Positions 16,987 through 26,021 of a DNA stretch of 39,086 nt are shown one piece after another. The notes under the pieces were generated by a model. It worked only from the letters and a program-made list of their open reading frames with translations, made no database searches and had not been told where the DNA came from. Numbering within the stretch: position 1 is the first letter of the stretch; every line of letters starts with the position of its first letter. The position numbers were made by a program, and so were the translations under genes. The stretch is from Mediterranea sp. (in: CFB group bacteria) (GTDB lineage Bacteria > Bacteroidota > Bacteroidia > Bacteroidales > Bacteroidaceae), in NCBI GenBank assembly GCA_031261785.1, contig JAISIZ010000084.1, forward strand, positions 1-39,086, written 5' to 3'.

Positions 16987-19098
16987 TTAGTAGCCGGGGT
17001 TCTGCCATGCGGCTTGTTGCTCGGGCGTGAGGTTGCTGCCATCCTCGTTCAGCAGGCCGTCGATGAACGTCTGTGGAATGGGGCGGTATTCGTGCTTACC
17101 CTCGGTGATGAGTGGCGCGGCCTCGGGGTTGAAAGCCTTGGCGCGTTTAATCAACGTCTTCGTGCGCGAGAGTTGCTCCCAACGATCCCATTCGCCAATC
17201 AGCTCGCGGGTGCGCTCGTTGAGGATGAAGTGCAAGGCGCGTTGGTAATCTCCTGATACGCCCAACTTGGTGAGTATCGCCTCGTCTTCGGCCGGCAGAT
17301 TGCCAGGGAATGTCTGGAGGCTCAAGTTCGAAGCGCCCGTCGTCTCTGCCAATCCCGGATTGGAGAGGTAGTACGTATTCATATTCAGGTTCGAATTGAT
17401 GTAGTTGGTTGCTGCCGAACCTGTATTGAGCGAATTGTTCTCGAACGCCTGTGAACCATCGATGTAGAACGAGCGATTCTCGCCATTCTTCCACTGCGCA
17501 CGCTTGCGAACTACATTGATGTCGTTCATGGCACTGCTGTAATCAGAAAGGCGGGCGTGGCACTCGGCGCGAATAAGGAACGTTTCGGCCAGTCGAGCCA
17601 TCGTTACATCACGATGTGCGTCGCCTTTCTCCGCTGTGCGCGAGCCGTCGTCGGTCTTGTTGATGCCAGCGAAGAAGTTGGAGAACGAGGCGCTTGGCGT
17701 CTTCAGTGTCGGGGCGATGTATTGTCCGCCTTGGTACAGGATGCCTGCGGCGGGAATCCATTGTCCTACCTTCGAGGTGAATGTAGTGCTTCCTGTCTCC
17801 GTTTGGCGGGATCCATTGGCCCATTCGGGAAGGCGTCCTTCAGCGTCGACGAAAGTGGGATTTTGTCCGGCCGCTCCGAATGTGTACGAATCGTACGTGT
17901 GGTCGTCGGGCTTGTTCAGGATGAAGACGATAGCGGGATCGCCCAGCTCCACGCCCTTGTCAGCGGTGATCACTTTATTCACGCCATATACGGTGCGGAA
18001 TGTTTTCCAGAGGCGCGCGTCGTTCACGTGGTCGTAAGCGGCATACGTGTATTCGGTGGGGCGGCAGCGTTGGAACTCCATGCCACCGATCCAAATACCG
18101 CGTTGTGTCCAGTTGGCAGAGGCATTGGCAAACTGTGGTTGGAAATAGTTGTACGTGCGATTACCAAAGCGGCCTACCGTCGAGGCGTCGGCGTTATGTC
18201 CAGCAGCCATCAGGATTTCGTCTAACTGCTCGTTGGCGCAGTCCACACCCGTCCAGTTAGCGTAAAGGTCGCTATAATTGGGTGTCAATTGGCCTCCACG
18301 GGCGTTGATGGCGTACGTACAGGCTTGTATGGCTTCTTCGAGGTCGGCTTGCTTGGTTCCGCTGTTCCATGCGTCGCAACGTTCGGAAGCGCGAAACAAC
18401 AAAGCTTTCGCCAAGAAATGGGCAGCGGTAGCTTTTGTCCAGGTGATGCCCTTGCCATATACGAAATCTTCTCCGGCGAAGAGCTGGTAGGCTTGGCGCA
18501 GGTCGGAAATCACCGATTCCCAACACTCCTGCTCCGTGGCTCGGGGTACGTTGCGAATTACGCTTTCGACGGGTTCCAACTGGAGGACAACGCCTCCGTA
18601 TTGCGCCGTGAGGCGGTAGTAGTTGTAGCCGCGGAGAAAGTAGGCGTGAGCCAGGCAATGGTTGCGGGCAGCCTCGTCGCTGATGACGCTTGCCGCCTTG
18701 GCGATGATGGTGTTGCACGAGGCGATGCCGAAGTACATCTCATCCCAAAGCGCGTTGGGGTTGGTGCAATTGTTGTTGGCCGCTCCGGTAGCGGGCGTGG
18801 CACCGATGGAACCTAAACGATTGTCGTACGTGTTCCAAGGCTCGTTTGTCAGGTCGTTGCCGTTGGTAAACTCGTCCGTACCATACAGGGTTACTCCGTA
18901 AGCCCACTCGTATCCGAAGTGCCACCTGAGATTTCCGTATAGCGAAATGGTGAGAGCTTCCATTCCCTCGGGCGTTTCAAAATATTCAGTAGAATATTTC
19001 GTGTCCAGCGTTTCTTTCAGAAAACTGTCGGAACAGGAGGTGATGGCTATACTTATCGACGCCAATGCCCCCAGTGCGATGTATTTAATATTCTTCAT
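16987..19098 (-). CDS. SusD/RagB-type glycan-binding outer-membrane lipoprotein
   Basis: The 703-residue protein has a lipoprotein signal ending AITSCSDSFL with Cys22. The early ETLDTKYSTEYFETPEGMEALTISLYGNL and the central RGYNYYRLTAQYGGVVL mark the SusD TPR-like fold, and the C-terminal FILNERTRELIGEWDRWEQLSRT is the RagB/SusD signature. It forms the lid of the SusC transporter and binds the oligosaccharide. It is longer than most SusD proteins (about 550), in line with larger insert loops. The start at 19098 gives the best lipoprotein signal; another ATG lies four codons upstream. Its GC content is near 50 percent in sampled stretches (30 of 60 bases in 17401-17460), well below the plus-strand enzymes. 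Confidence 0.95.
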   Translation of the reverse strand: MKNIKYIALGALASISIAITSCSDSFLKETLDTKYSTEYFETPEGMEALTISLYGNLRWHFGYEWAYGVTLYGTDEFTNGNDLTNEPWNTYDNRLGSIGATPATGAANNNCTNPNALWDEMYFGIASCNTIIAKAASVISDEAARNHCLAHAYFLRGYNYYRLTAQYGGVVLQLEPVESVIRNVPRATEQECWESVISDLRQAYQLFAGEDFVYGKGITWTKATAAHFLAKALLFRASERCDAWNSGTKQADLEEAIQACTYAINARGGQLTPNYSDLYANWTGVDCANEQLDEILMAAGHNADASTVGRFGNRTYNYFQPQFANASANWTQRGIWIGGMEFQRCRPTEYTYAAYDHVNDARLWKTFRTVYGVNKVITADKGVELGDPAIVFILNKPDDHTYDSYTFGAAGQNPTFVDAEGRLPEWANGSRQTETGSTTFTSKVGQWIPAAGILYQGGQYIAPTLKTPSASFSNFFAGINKTDDGSRTAEKGDAHRDVTMARLAETFLIRAECHARLSDYSSAMNDINVVRKRAQWKNGENRSFYIDGSQAFENNSLNTGSAATNYINSNLNMNTYYLSNPGLAETTGASNLSLQTFPGNLPAEDEAILTKLGVSGDYQRALHFILNERTRELIGEWDRWEQLSRTKTLIKRAKAFNPEAAPLITEGKHEYRPIPQTFIDGLLNEDGSNLTPEQQAAWQNPGY

Positions 19099-19142
19099 AT
19101 AGACATTCATTTTAAAAGAAGTCGTTTTAAAAACACGTTAAT

Positions 19143-22100
19143 TTAGAAACTTACTTCCAATCCGAACACGAAGCTGCGGTTGAAGTAGGATTTATTGGTA
19201 TCCAAGTCGTACCAATCGATGGAGCTGTACAAGTCGAACGGGTTGATAACCTGCGCATAAAGTTTGCAATTAGACAACGGTGTCTTCTTTAACATCTTCG
19301 GCGAGAAGTTATATCCTATAGAGATATTGCGCACCTTGATGAACGATGCTTCTTTGAAACCCAACAACCCGGAGAACTCGTCGAGTGAGCCTGAATTGGC
19401 TTCACCGAGGATAGGCTTCTGGTATTCGGCACCAGTATTGTCGGGACGCCAGTAATCAACCTCGCTTTGGTTGGTCCGTCCTGTCATGGCAAAACCGCCG
19501 GTAGAAACCAGATACCCCATTCTGCCCAGCATGTTAATGCCCAGCTCAAGGCCTTTATAGCTAAAGTTATTGGTCCATCCCAAGGTCGTTTTGGGTCGCT
19601 GTTGTCCCAATACCACACGGTCTTCGACATTCATCATGTAGTCTCCATTCTGGTCTTTGGGGCGAACATTTCCGGGAGTGAAGCTATATCCGTTGGCGTT
19701 CCATTTGGCCATTTCGGCATTGTCTTCGGGGGTGTCCTGCCAAATGCCATTGTGTGCATATCCAGGGTATGCGGTCAACGCTTCTCCGATAAACCACCCG
19801 CTGTCGGGCATGTCGTTCTTCCCATAAGCCAATTCATCGATTTTATCTTTCTGGTAGGCTATATTGAAACTGGTATTCCAAGCGAAGCCTGTGCTCAACT
19901 GGATGGGGATGGCGTTCAGCGTCAATTCCACGCCTTTATTGCTGGTCGCTCCAACATTGGTTATCATGGTAGAGTAACCACTAAAGGTCGGAATATTTGG
20001 CTCGAGGATGAGGTCTGTCGTTTTTGTGCTATAGAAATCCAAACTACCGGTAATGCGATTCTTAAGAAATCCGAAATCAATACCCACATTGAATTGCTTC
20101 GTCCTTTCCCATGTCAAATTCGGGTCGGGTTTGGTTACGAGGTCTCTGGTGTAATAAGGCTCGTTGGTGGTATAGCCTATTTGGTTATCCATGCCATTGA
20201 AAGGCAGATAGACTGATTGGATGTCGCCTTTAGTTGTATAAGCCCTTATCGAGGAGTTTCCCGTTTGGCCGTAGCCAAGCCTTAATTTCAGGTTGTCGAC
20301 CCATTTGATATCTTTCATGAACTCCTCTTGGTTGATACGCCAAGCGATGGCAGCCGACGGGAAAAAGGCCCATTGGTTGTTGTCGGCCAGTACGGAAGAG
20401 CCATCCCACCTACCCGATAACGTTAATAGATACCGATCGTTGAAGTTGTAATTCAACCGGATGAGGTAGGACTCCATTTGCTCTTTATAAATGTCCGAAC
20501 TCATACCGGCGGCATGCACGGGATTGGTTAAGTCGACTGATCCCATTGCGTTCCAAAGTGCCGATTCTAATGGGATGGCATTGGCTTGCATGCTACTTGT
20601 CTCTCGATTGTAAGCCGTGGCTGTTTGCAACAAAAGAAGATTTGCTTTATGCTTCTCGAAGAAAGTACGTTCGTAGTTGATTTGGTTGTCCAATGTCCAC
20701 GAGAAATCTCTTTGGGTACGCAAGCGGGCAAAGTTCACGCCAGCCGACCCGTCGTCTTTCATCTTTAGTGACGAGTAGGAGCTGATAAATGCGCCTTCGC
20801 GCCAATGACGAAAGTCGGGGCCGAAATTAATCCGATAAGTCAGTCCTTTCAGGGGTTCCCACAATTCTCCGAATTTCAATGTGGCAGTGAATGCTCCCAA
20901 CGCGCGGAAGGTTTGGGTCTGCTGTGTACTTTTGTCCCATTCGTCCATGATGGTATAGATGGAACTCTCTCCGCCTGGGCGAATGATTAAAGAACCATCT
21001 TCGGCGTAGGGGGGAGAGATATTGAATATAGACTTCGCGATGCCGTAAATGGCATCGGGGGTACTTCCGCTACGTGCACTCAAGGTGGAGATGCCATAGT
21101 CCTGTTCGCTCCAAGAAGCGTTGATGGAGGCGCTGAGGTTAAACCACTTTGCGGGATCTATCGTTGTGCCTACCTTGGTGGTATAGCGTTCGTACCACTG
21201 CCCTTTTTGCGTACCCTTATTGCTCAAGTAGCCGAAAGAAGCGTATGCGCTCATTTTTTCCGAGCCTCCACTGGCGCTCAGTGTATGCTCGTGCGACAGG
21301 CTGGTTTGTGTCACCAGGTCCACCCAATTGGTGTTAATGACCTTTGACGCATCCCAATTGCCTCCTGCCCAGCCTTTCATCACGTTATCCCTTGTTACCT
21401 GTCCGTCGCCTGGAGTGTCGAAGACGATCATGTCACTATCCCTTGTCGGTGAGTCGGGATGGGCAAATTTCGTCGGGTCTAAGTTGTAGGCCGCCCAGCG
21501 TTTGAAGTTGATGAAGTCGGACGCGTTCATCGAAGGATCTTTGTCTACGATATTGGATAAGGTGAGCGTGCCGCTGTAGTTTAGGGTCATTTTCCCTTCT
21601 TTCCCTTTTTTCGTGGTTATGATGACAACGCCATTAGCTCCTTGATTACCATAGATGGCCGCGGCCGATGCGTCTTTCAAAATATCTATGGTTTCGATGT
21701 CGCGTGGATTAATGTTCTCGATGCCACCCGACGAAAGCGGTATGCCGTCGACGACATACAGCGGTTCTGAACCTGCCGTGAGCGAACGTCGGCCTCGGAT
21801 ATAAATCTCGGCTAATTGTCCCGGGCGTTCATTCGTCCTGATGTCCACACCGGCCGTTTTCCCTTGCAGGGCTTCCAGGGCATTGTTTACGGGCCTGTTA
21901 GTCAACTCTTGGCTCGTCACCCGCGAAATCGCCCCCGTCACGTCGCTCTTCCTCTGCGTGCCGTATCCCACGACGACCACTTCGTCGATCAGCTCGCTGT
22001 CTTCTTGCAGTGTCACGGTGACGTTGGTGCGTCCGGCCACCGATACCATTTGGTCGGCGTAGCCCACGTAGGTGACCTTGAGGGTGGCGTTGGTCGGGAC

Positions 22101-22337
22101 GTTGTTGAGGGTGAAGTGTCCGTCGAGATTGGTGATGGTGCCGTTGGTGGTGCCGTCCACGAGCACGCTTGCGCCGATCACCGCCTCGCCGCTGGCGGCA
22201 TCGACCACCGTTCCGGTCACGGTTTTGTTTTGCGCGTAGACGCCGATGGCCGCCCAGAGGGCGAGGCATACGGTCAGGAACAGTCGGCGTAGTGTCGCCG
22301 ATCCGTCGAGCGTCTTCTCTTCTTTCCTGTTTTTCAT
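19143..22337 (-). CDS. SusC/RagA-type TonB-dependent transporter
   Basis: The 1064-residue protein has a signal peptide ending at about residue 35 (VYAQ) and a carboxypeptidase-regulatory-like domain (38-113, GTVVDAASGEAVIGASV). A TonB box lies near 118-126 (DEVVVVGYG), then a plug (about 133-260) with RGRRSLTAGSEPLYVVDG, then the beta-barrel ending FVFGLEVSF. It imports glycan fragments with its SusD partner 44 bases downstream. The first roughly 150 codons are GC-rich (37 of 60 bases in 22021-22080) while the barrel is AT-rich (22 of 60 in 20041-20100), suggesting a mosaic origin. A full -7 box lies about 90 bases upstream. Confidence 0.96.
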   Translation of the reverse strand: MKNRKEEKTLDGSATLRRLFLTVCLALWAAIGVYAQNKTVTGTVVDAASGEAVIGASVLVDGTTNGTITNLDGHFTLNNVPTNATLKVTYVGYADQMVSVAGRTNVTVTLQEDSELIDEVVVVGYGTQRKSDVTGAISRVTSQELTNRPVNNALEALQGKTAGVDIRTNERPGQLAEIYIRGRRSLTAGSEPLYVVDGIPLSSGGIENINPRDIETIDILKDASAAAIYGNQGANGVVIITTKKGKEGKMTLNYSGTLTLSNIVDKDPSMNASDFINFKRWAAYNLDPTKFAHPDSPTRDSDMIVFDTPGDGQVTRDNVMKGWAGGNWDASKVINTNWVDLVTQTSLSHEHTLSASGGSEKMSAYASFGYLSNKGTQKGQWYERYTTKVGTTIDPAKWFNLSASINASWSEQDYGISTLSARSGSTPDAIYGIAKSIFNISPPYAEDGSLIIRPGGESSIYTIMDEWDKSTQQTQTFRALGAFTATLKFGELWEPLKGLTYRINFGPDFRHWREGAFISSYSSLKMKDDGSAGVNFARLRTQRDFSWTLDNQINYERTFFEKHKANLLLLQTATAYNRETSSMQANAIPLESALWNAMGSVDLTNPVHAAGMSSDIYKEQMESYLIRLNYNFNDRYLLTLSGRWDGSSVLADNNQWAFFPSAAIAWRINQEEFMKDIKWVDNLKLRLGYGQTGNSSIRAYTTKGDIQSVYLPFNGMDNQIGYTTNEPYYTRDLVTKPDPNLTWERTKQFNVGIDFGFLKNRITGSLDFYSTKTTDLILEPNIPTFSGYSTMITNVGATSNKGVELTLNAIPIQLSTGFAWNTSFNIAYQKDKIDELAYGKNDMPDSGWFIGEALTAYPGYAHNGIWQDTPEDNAEMAKWNANGYSFTPGNVRPKDQNGDYMMNVEDRVVLGQQRPKTTLGWTNNFSYKGLELGINMLGRMGYLVSTGGFAMTGRTNQSEVDYWRPDNTGAEYQKPILGEANSGSLDEFSGLLGFKEASFIKVRNISIGYNFSPKMLKKTPLSNCKLYAQVINPFDLYSSIDWYDLDTNKSYFNRSFVFGLEVSF

Positions 22338-22424
22338 ACTTTAAATTTTAATTTAGTGTAAAAACTATCGGTTAATGCGCCGCTTGCTTCGGACACCGCC
22401 GCGCCTTATGGCAAGAGCACGCCG

Positions 22425-22432
22425 CAAAAGTA
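22425..22432 (-). promoter_or_regulatory. -7 box for the susC-susD unit
   Basis: The minus strand reads TACTTTTG, identical to the -7 box of the plus-strand pectin unit (3542-3549). It leaves a leader of about 80 bases before the susC start. No strong -33 box is seen, as expected if the hybrid regulator activates it. The rest of 22338-22522 holds nothing else I recognise. Confidence 0.6.
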
Positions 22433-22522
22433 CGCCACTTCCCGCACGCGGGGAATGGAATTCAGTACGGAAGCATGGAAATGAGTCCGTGAGGACGTTA
22501 AATTAGCGACGGAGCGCCCTTT

Positions 22523-23266
22523 TTATGGGCGCATGAACCACCAGAAGCTATCGGGCGTGACTACATTGAACGTGGCGGCCGGATAGGTTTCCTTGAACGT
22601 CGCGGGGAGCGTTGCCTTGCTCGCGCTTCTCCACTTGAATTCGAATGTGCGAAGCATGCCATCTTCTTCTTCGACGAGGTCGATCTCCTTTTGGTCGTGC
22701 GTGCGCCAAAAGTGGAGTTGGGCGTAGCTTCCCGAGTAGGCGGCGCGCTTTACCCGTTCGCTCACCATAAGGTTCTCCCAGAGCGCGCCCACGTCATTGC
22801 GCAGTTCGAGCGGAGCGAAGTTGGAGATGACGGCGTTGCGAACACCATTGTCGTAGAAGTAAACCTTCTTCCCCTTCTTTATCTCGTTGCGCAGGTTACG
22901 GCTGAAGGAATCGAGGCGGAAGACTACGAAGCATTTCTCCAGGAGGTTGATGTAGCTTTCTACAGTCTCCTTGTCGATGCCGAGCAGATTGCTTAGTTCG
23001 TTAAAGGATACTTCGCTGCCCAGCTGGAGCGCCAGCGCCCTGACGAGCTTCTGCAACACGTCGGGCTTCTTCATCCCTTTATAGGCAAGCAAGTCTTTGT
23101 AGAGATAGTTGTTGGTGAGCGTCATCAGCGTTCTTTTGGCGTCGCCGGGAACCGTGACTACCTCGGGGTAAAGGCCATAGACCATGCGGGTAGGCAGTAA
23201 CCTGCGTTCCTCTCGCTCGGAAGAATGGGTGGCCATCTCGGAGAGGGAGAGTGGATAAAGGCGGTG
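22523..23266 (-). pseudogene. DUF4143-type ATPase remnant, N-terminal ATPase domain missing
   Basis: About 247 codons match the C-terminal part of the AAA_14/DUF4143 ATPase family: HRLYPLSLSEM, GLYPEVVT, NNYLYKDLLAYKGMKKP, a winged-helix region, and a PD-(D/E)XK-like end with QKEIDLVEEEDG and EFKWR. Full proteins are about 380-400 residues and begin with a Walker A ATPase domain. Here the family-like sequence stops at 23266 because the next upstream codon is TAG, and no ATPase domain follows. An ATG at 23236 could still give a 237-residue product. I infer an N-terminal deletion rather than a new short gene. A GCGCCC/GGGCGC hairpin (22514-22532) overlaps the stop codon. Confidence 0.8.
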
Positions 23267-23351
23267 CTATTTTCTCGCGAAGATGGGAACTATTTGGGTA
23301 CAAAACCAGCTTTTTAACTAAATTCTTCGGTTACAATCGAAAATGCGGGTA

Positions 23352-24323
23352 TTATTCGTCTACCAAGTATCGTTCGGTGAAGGCGCGCGTCCGCTCGGTG
23401 TACTCCTTCATGTTCTCGAGGTACGAGATGGCGTGCTCGGCGCCCGGTACGATCCACAGCTCCTTGGGTTGAGGCTTGGCGTCGTAGAGGGAATAGACCA
23501 TCCACGTGGGCACGTAGGTATCCCTGTCGCCATGGATGAATAGCATGGGGAGCGCGCAGCGGGCTACTTGGGTGAGTGCCGACGCTTCCCTGAAGTTCCA
23601 GCCGTACTTCAGCTCGCAGAGTTCGCTGGTGGTGTACATGAGGGGGAAGGGTGGGAGGGAAAACTGCTCTCGCAGTTGCTGGGCGAACTCGTCCCATACG
23701 CTGGTGTAGCCGCAATCTTCGACGAAGCATTTCACGTAGGGTGGTTGCTTGTCGCCCGAGAGCATCATCACGGTGGCGGCGCCCATCGAGATGCCGTGGG
23801 CCACCATGAGGGTATGTCCCCCGAAGCGGATGTTGGCCACCTCCATCCAGCGTTCCACGTCGTGTCGGTCGGTCCACCCCATGCCGATGAAGCTGCCGTC
23901 GCTCCGGCCGTGGTGGCGCAGTTCGGGCAGCAGCACGTTGTAGCGCAGCTCGTGGTTGTAGAGGTAGCCTATCATCATCATGCGTATGGCGTTGTCGGTG
24001 TAGCCGTGCACGGCGACGGCGGTCTTCGGTGTCGGCTCGGGGGCGGCGATGTAGTAGGCGTGCAGCCTCGCCCCGTCGGGGGCGACGATGAAGGTATCTC
24101 GCAGCGCGTCGACACGGTTGAGGCTGTCGACCCAAGCTTCGAGGAAGGGGTAGCGTTTGTACATGGAGGCGAATGCCGTGCTGTCATTCGTCGGTCTGTC
24201 CATGTTGGGGGTGAGCGAGAATCCAAGCATGTAGTAGCTCGCGCCGACGACCGCGCCGGCAAGCAGCGCCAATACCGCGGCGACGGTGATGATGATTGTT
24301 TTCGTCTTCTTCTTCTGTTTCAT
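23352..24323 (-). CDS. Membrane-anchored alpha/beta hydrolase
   Basis: The 323-residue protein has an N-terminal membrane helix (about 8-31) after a lysine-rich start, then an alpha/beta-hydrolase fold. The catalytic triad is visible: Ser179 in HGISMG, Asp268 in HGDRDTYVP and His297 in PGAEHAIS; the oxyanion region is VHGYTDNA. It resembles bacterial peptidase/esterase-like hydrolases of the FrsA/YqkD kind, probably facing the periplasm. The substrate cannot be told from sequence. It is the last intact gene of a minus-strand series below aroE, separated by a class-2 repeat pair lying in its leader. Confidence 0.88.
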   Translation of the reverse strand: MKQKKKTKTIIITVAAVLALLAGAVVGASYYMLGFSLTPNMDRPTNDSTAFASMYKRYPFLEAWVDSLNRVDALRDTFIVAPDGARLHAYYIAAPEPTPKTAVAVHGYTDNAIRMMMIGYLYNHELRYNVLLPELRHHGRSDGSFIGMGWTDRHDVERWMEVANIRFGGHTLMVAHGISMGAATVMMLSGDKQPPYVKCFVEDCGYTSVWDEFAQQLREQFSLPPFPLMYTTSELCELKYGWNFREASALTQVARCALPMLFIHGDRDTYVPTWMVYSLYDAKPQPKELWIVPGAEHAISYLENMKEYTERTRAFTERYLVDE

Positions 24324-24343
24324 GATCTCCTCCTTGCTTCTTT

Positions 24344-24448
24344 CACCACAGATTACACAGATTTACGCAGATTCTTTGAGTAGACAATGGGATATAATCT
24401 GTGCGAATCTGTGTAATCTGTGGTGGAAAACCGTATAATCTGTGGTGA
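24344..24448. repeat. Class-2 interspersed repeat, inverted pair plus a partial third copy
   Basis: A copy at 24344-24373 faces its inverse at 24396-24426 across about 22 bases, and a partial inverse copy follows at 24437-24448. The pair would form a hairpin of about 30 bp with a few mismatches. It fills nearly all the gap between aroE (stop 24467) and the hydrolase (start 24323). Confidence 0.88.
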
Positions 24449-24466
24449 AAAGCCATTCGTTCGTCC

Positions 24467-25213
24467 CTACCTATGCCAAATCTCCCAGGCGGCGAAAGCT
24501 TGGAGCAGGAGCATCTCGAGGCCGTTCTTCACCTCGGCGCCACGGGCTTCGCCTTTCTTCATGAAAAGGGTGATGTCGGGGTTGTACAGCAGGTCGTAGA
24601 GCAGGTGCTTGGGGGTGATCAGCTCGTAGGGGATGTTGGGGCAGAAGTTCTCTTTGGGATACATGCCCACGGGGGTGCAGTTGACGATGACGGTGTGCTC
24701 CTCCATGACCTCCGGAGTGAGTTCCTCGTAGGTGAGCACGCCGTCGGCCTTATGCGTGCGCGACACGAACGTGCTCTTGATACCAAGGTTGTCCAGTCCG
24801 TGGTAGATGGCTTTCGACGAGCCTCCGGTGCCGAGTATTAACGCTTTCTGGTGGTGCGGCCGGAGCAGCGGCTGGATGGACTGCGTGAAGCCGATGATGT
24901 CCGAGTTGAAGCCGACGAGCTTCACTCGTCCTTTCTTCGGGCGGATGATCTTGATGACGTTCACCGCCCCGATCTTGGTCGTGTCGTGATCCAGTTCGTC
25001 GAGGAAGCGGATGACCTGTTCCTTATAGGGGATGGTGACGTTCAGCCCCTGGAGGTTGAGGTTCTCGCTAATGACCTTCATGAACTCGTTGATGCTGGGA
25101 ATCTCGAAGTTGACGTACTCCGCGTCGATGTTCTCCGAGCGGAACTTCTCGTTGAAGAAGTTGACGGAGAAGGAGTGGCGGAGTGGGTAGCCTATTAAAC
25201 CGTATTTTTCCAT
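24467..25213 (-). CDS. aroE: Shikimate dehydrogenase
   Basis: The 248-residue protein matches AroE, which reduces 3-dehydroshikimate to shikimate with NADPH in aromatic amino acid synthesis. The substrate-binding start YGLIGYPLRHSFS, the catalytic Lys64 in NVTIPYKE and Asp105 in GFNSDIIGF are present. The nucleotide-binding ALILGTGGSSKAI and a C-terminal NGLEMLLLQAFAAWEIW also fit. Slightly short like other Bacteroidales AroE. It lies 27 bases below menG and probably shares its transcript. Confidence 0.96.
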   Translation of the reverse strand: MEKYGLIGYPLRHSFSVNFFNEKFRSENIDAEYVNFEIPSINEFMKVISENLNLQGLNVTIPYKEQVIRFLDELDHDTTKIGAVNVIKIIRPKKGRVKLVGFNSDIIGFTQSIQPLLRPHHQKALILGTGGSSKAIYHGLDNLGIKSTFVSRTHKADGVLTYEELTPEVMEEHTVIVNCTPVGMYPKENFCPNIPYELITPKHLLYDLLYNPDITLFMKKGEARGAEVKNGLEMLLLQAFAAWEIWHR

Positions 25214-25240
25214 AAATATGTGAATGATGTTTGCTCGTTG

Positions 25241-25978
25241 CTATTTGGTGGCCACGTAGAGCGTGCAGATGCCAAAAGTCAGCCGCTTGAAGGTCACCTC
25301 GCCAAAGCCTGCCCTGGCGAGGATACCCATCATCACCTCTCCTTGGGGGAAAGCCTCGATGGTGTCGGGGAGGTAGCGATAGGCGCTGGTGTCCTTGGAG
25401 AGCATCTTCCCCCAGAGCGGGATGACGCGTTTGGAATAGATGGAGAAAAGGTTGCGCATGAGGAAGCGGTCGGGAGTGGTCAGCTCGAGGATGATGAGGT
25501 GTCCTCCGGGCTTCAGTACCCGGCACATCTCGGTAAGCCCCTTGTCCAGGTCGGCGAAGTTGCGTATGCCGAACGCCACGGTGACGGCGTCGAAACAGCC
25601 GTCGTTGAAGGAGAGGGCGGTGCAGTCCTCGCGGGCGAAGACGACACGGTCGGCCAGCCCCGCCTGTCTCACTTTCTTTCTTCCCACGTTCATCATGCCC
25701 TCGGAGATGTCGGTGGCCGTCAGCTTGGCGGGGCACAAGGCGCGCGCCGCCTCAATGGCGAAGTCGCCCGTACCGGTGGCCGCGTCCATGATGTGTAGCG
25801 GGCGGTATGGGCGGAGGCGGTCGATGGCTTGCTTGCGCCACCCGCGGTCGACGCTCCATGAAAGCAAGTGGTTGAGACGGTCGTATGTGGGCGCAATGTT
25901 GTCGAACATGCGTTCCACTTGTTCTGTCTTCGTCCCTTTCTCACCGTAGGGCTTGATGTGTTGTTGTGGGTAATCCAT
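25241..25978 (-). CDS. menG: Demethylmenaquinone methyltransferase
   Basis: The 245-residue class-I methyltransferase (UbiE/MenG family) transfers a methyl group from S-adenosylmethionine to demethylmenaquinone, the last step of menaquinone synthesis. It shows [26 protein letters not shown] near the start, the SAM motif [25 protein letters not shown] and [11 protein letters not shown]. The start at 25978 is the family N-terminus. A longer in-frame start would translate the 32-nt AT-rich element and run into purC, so it is rejected. Also called ubiE; ubiquinone is not made by Bacteroidales. Confidence 0.95.
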   Translation of the reverse strand: MDYPQQHIKPYGEKGTKTEQVERMFDNIAPTYDRLNHLLSWSVDRGWRKQAIDRLRPYRPLHIMDAATGTGDFAIEAARALCPAKLTATDISEGMMNVGRKKVRQAGLADRVVFAREDCTALSFNDGCFDAVTVAFGIRNFADLDKGLTEMCRVLKPGGHLIILELTTPDRFLMRNLFSIYSKRVIPLWGKMLSKDTSAYRYLPDTIEAFPQGEVMMGILARAGFGEVTFKRLTFGICTLYVATK

Positions 25979-25983
25979 CTTTT

Positions 25984-26015
25984 GAATTAAAAATTGAGAA
26001 TTAAAAATTAAAAAA
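25984..26015 (-). repeat. 32-nt AT-rich leader element, copy 2 (before menG)
   Basis: Identical over 32 bases to the copy before rhaM, in the same orientation relative to the gene, ending five bases before the menG ATG. It fills almost the whole 43-base gap between the purC stop (26022) and the menG start. Confidence 0.85.
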
Positions 26016-26021
26016 TGAAGG

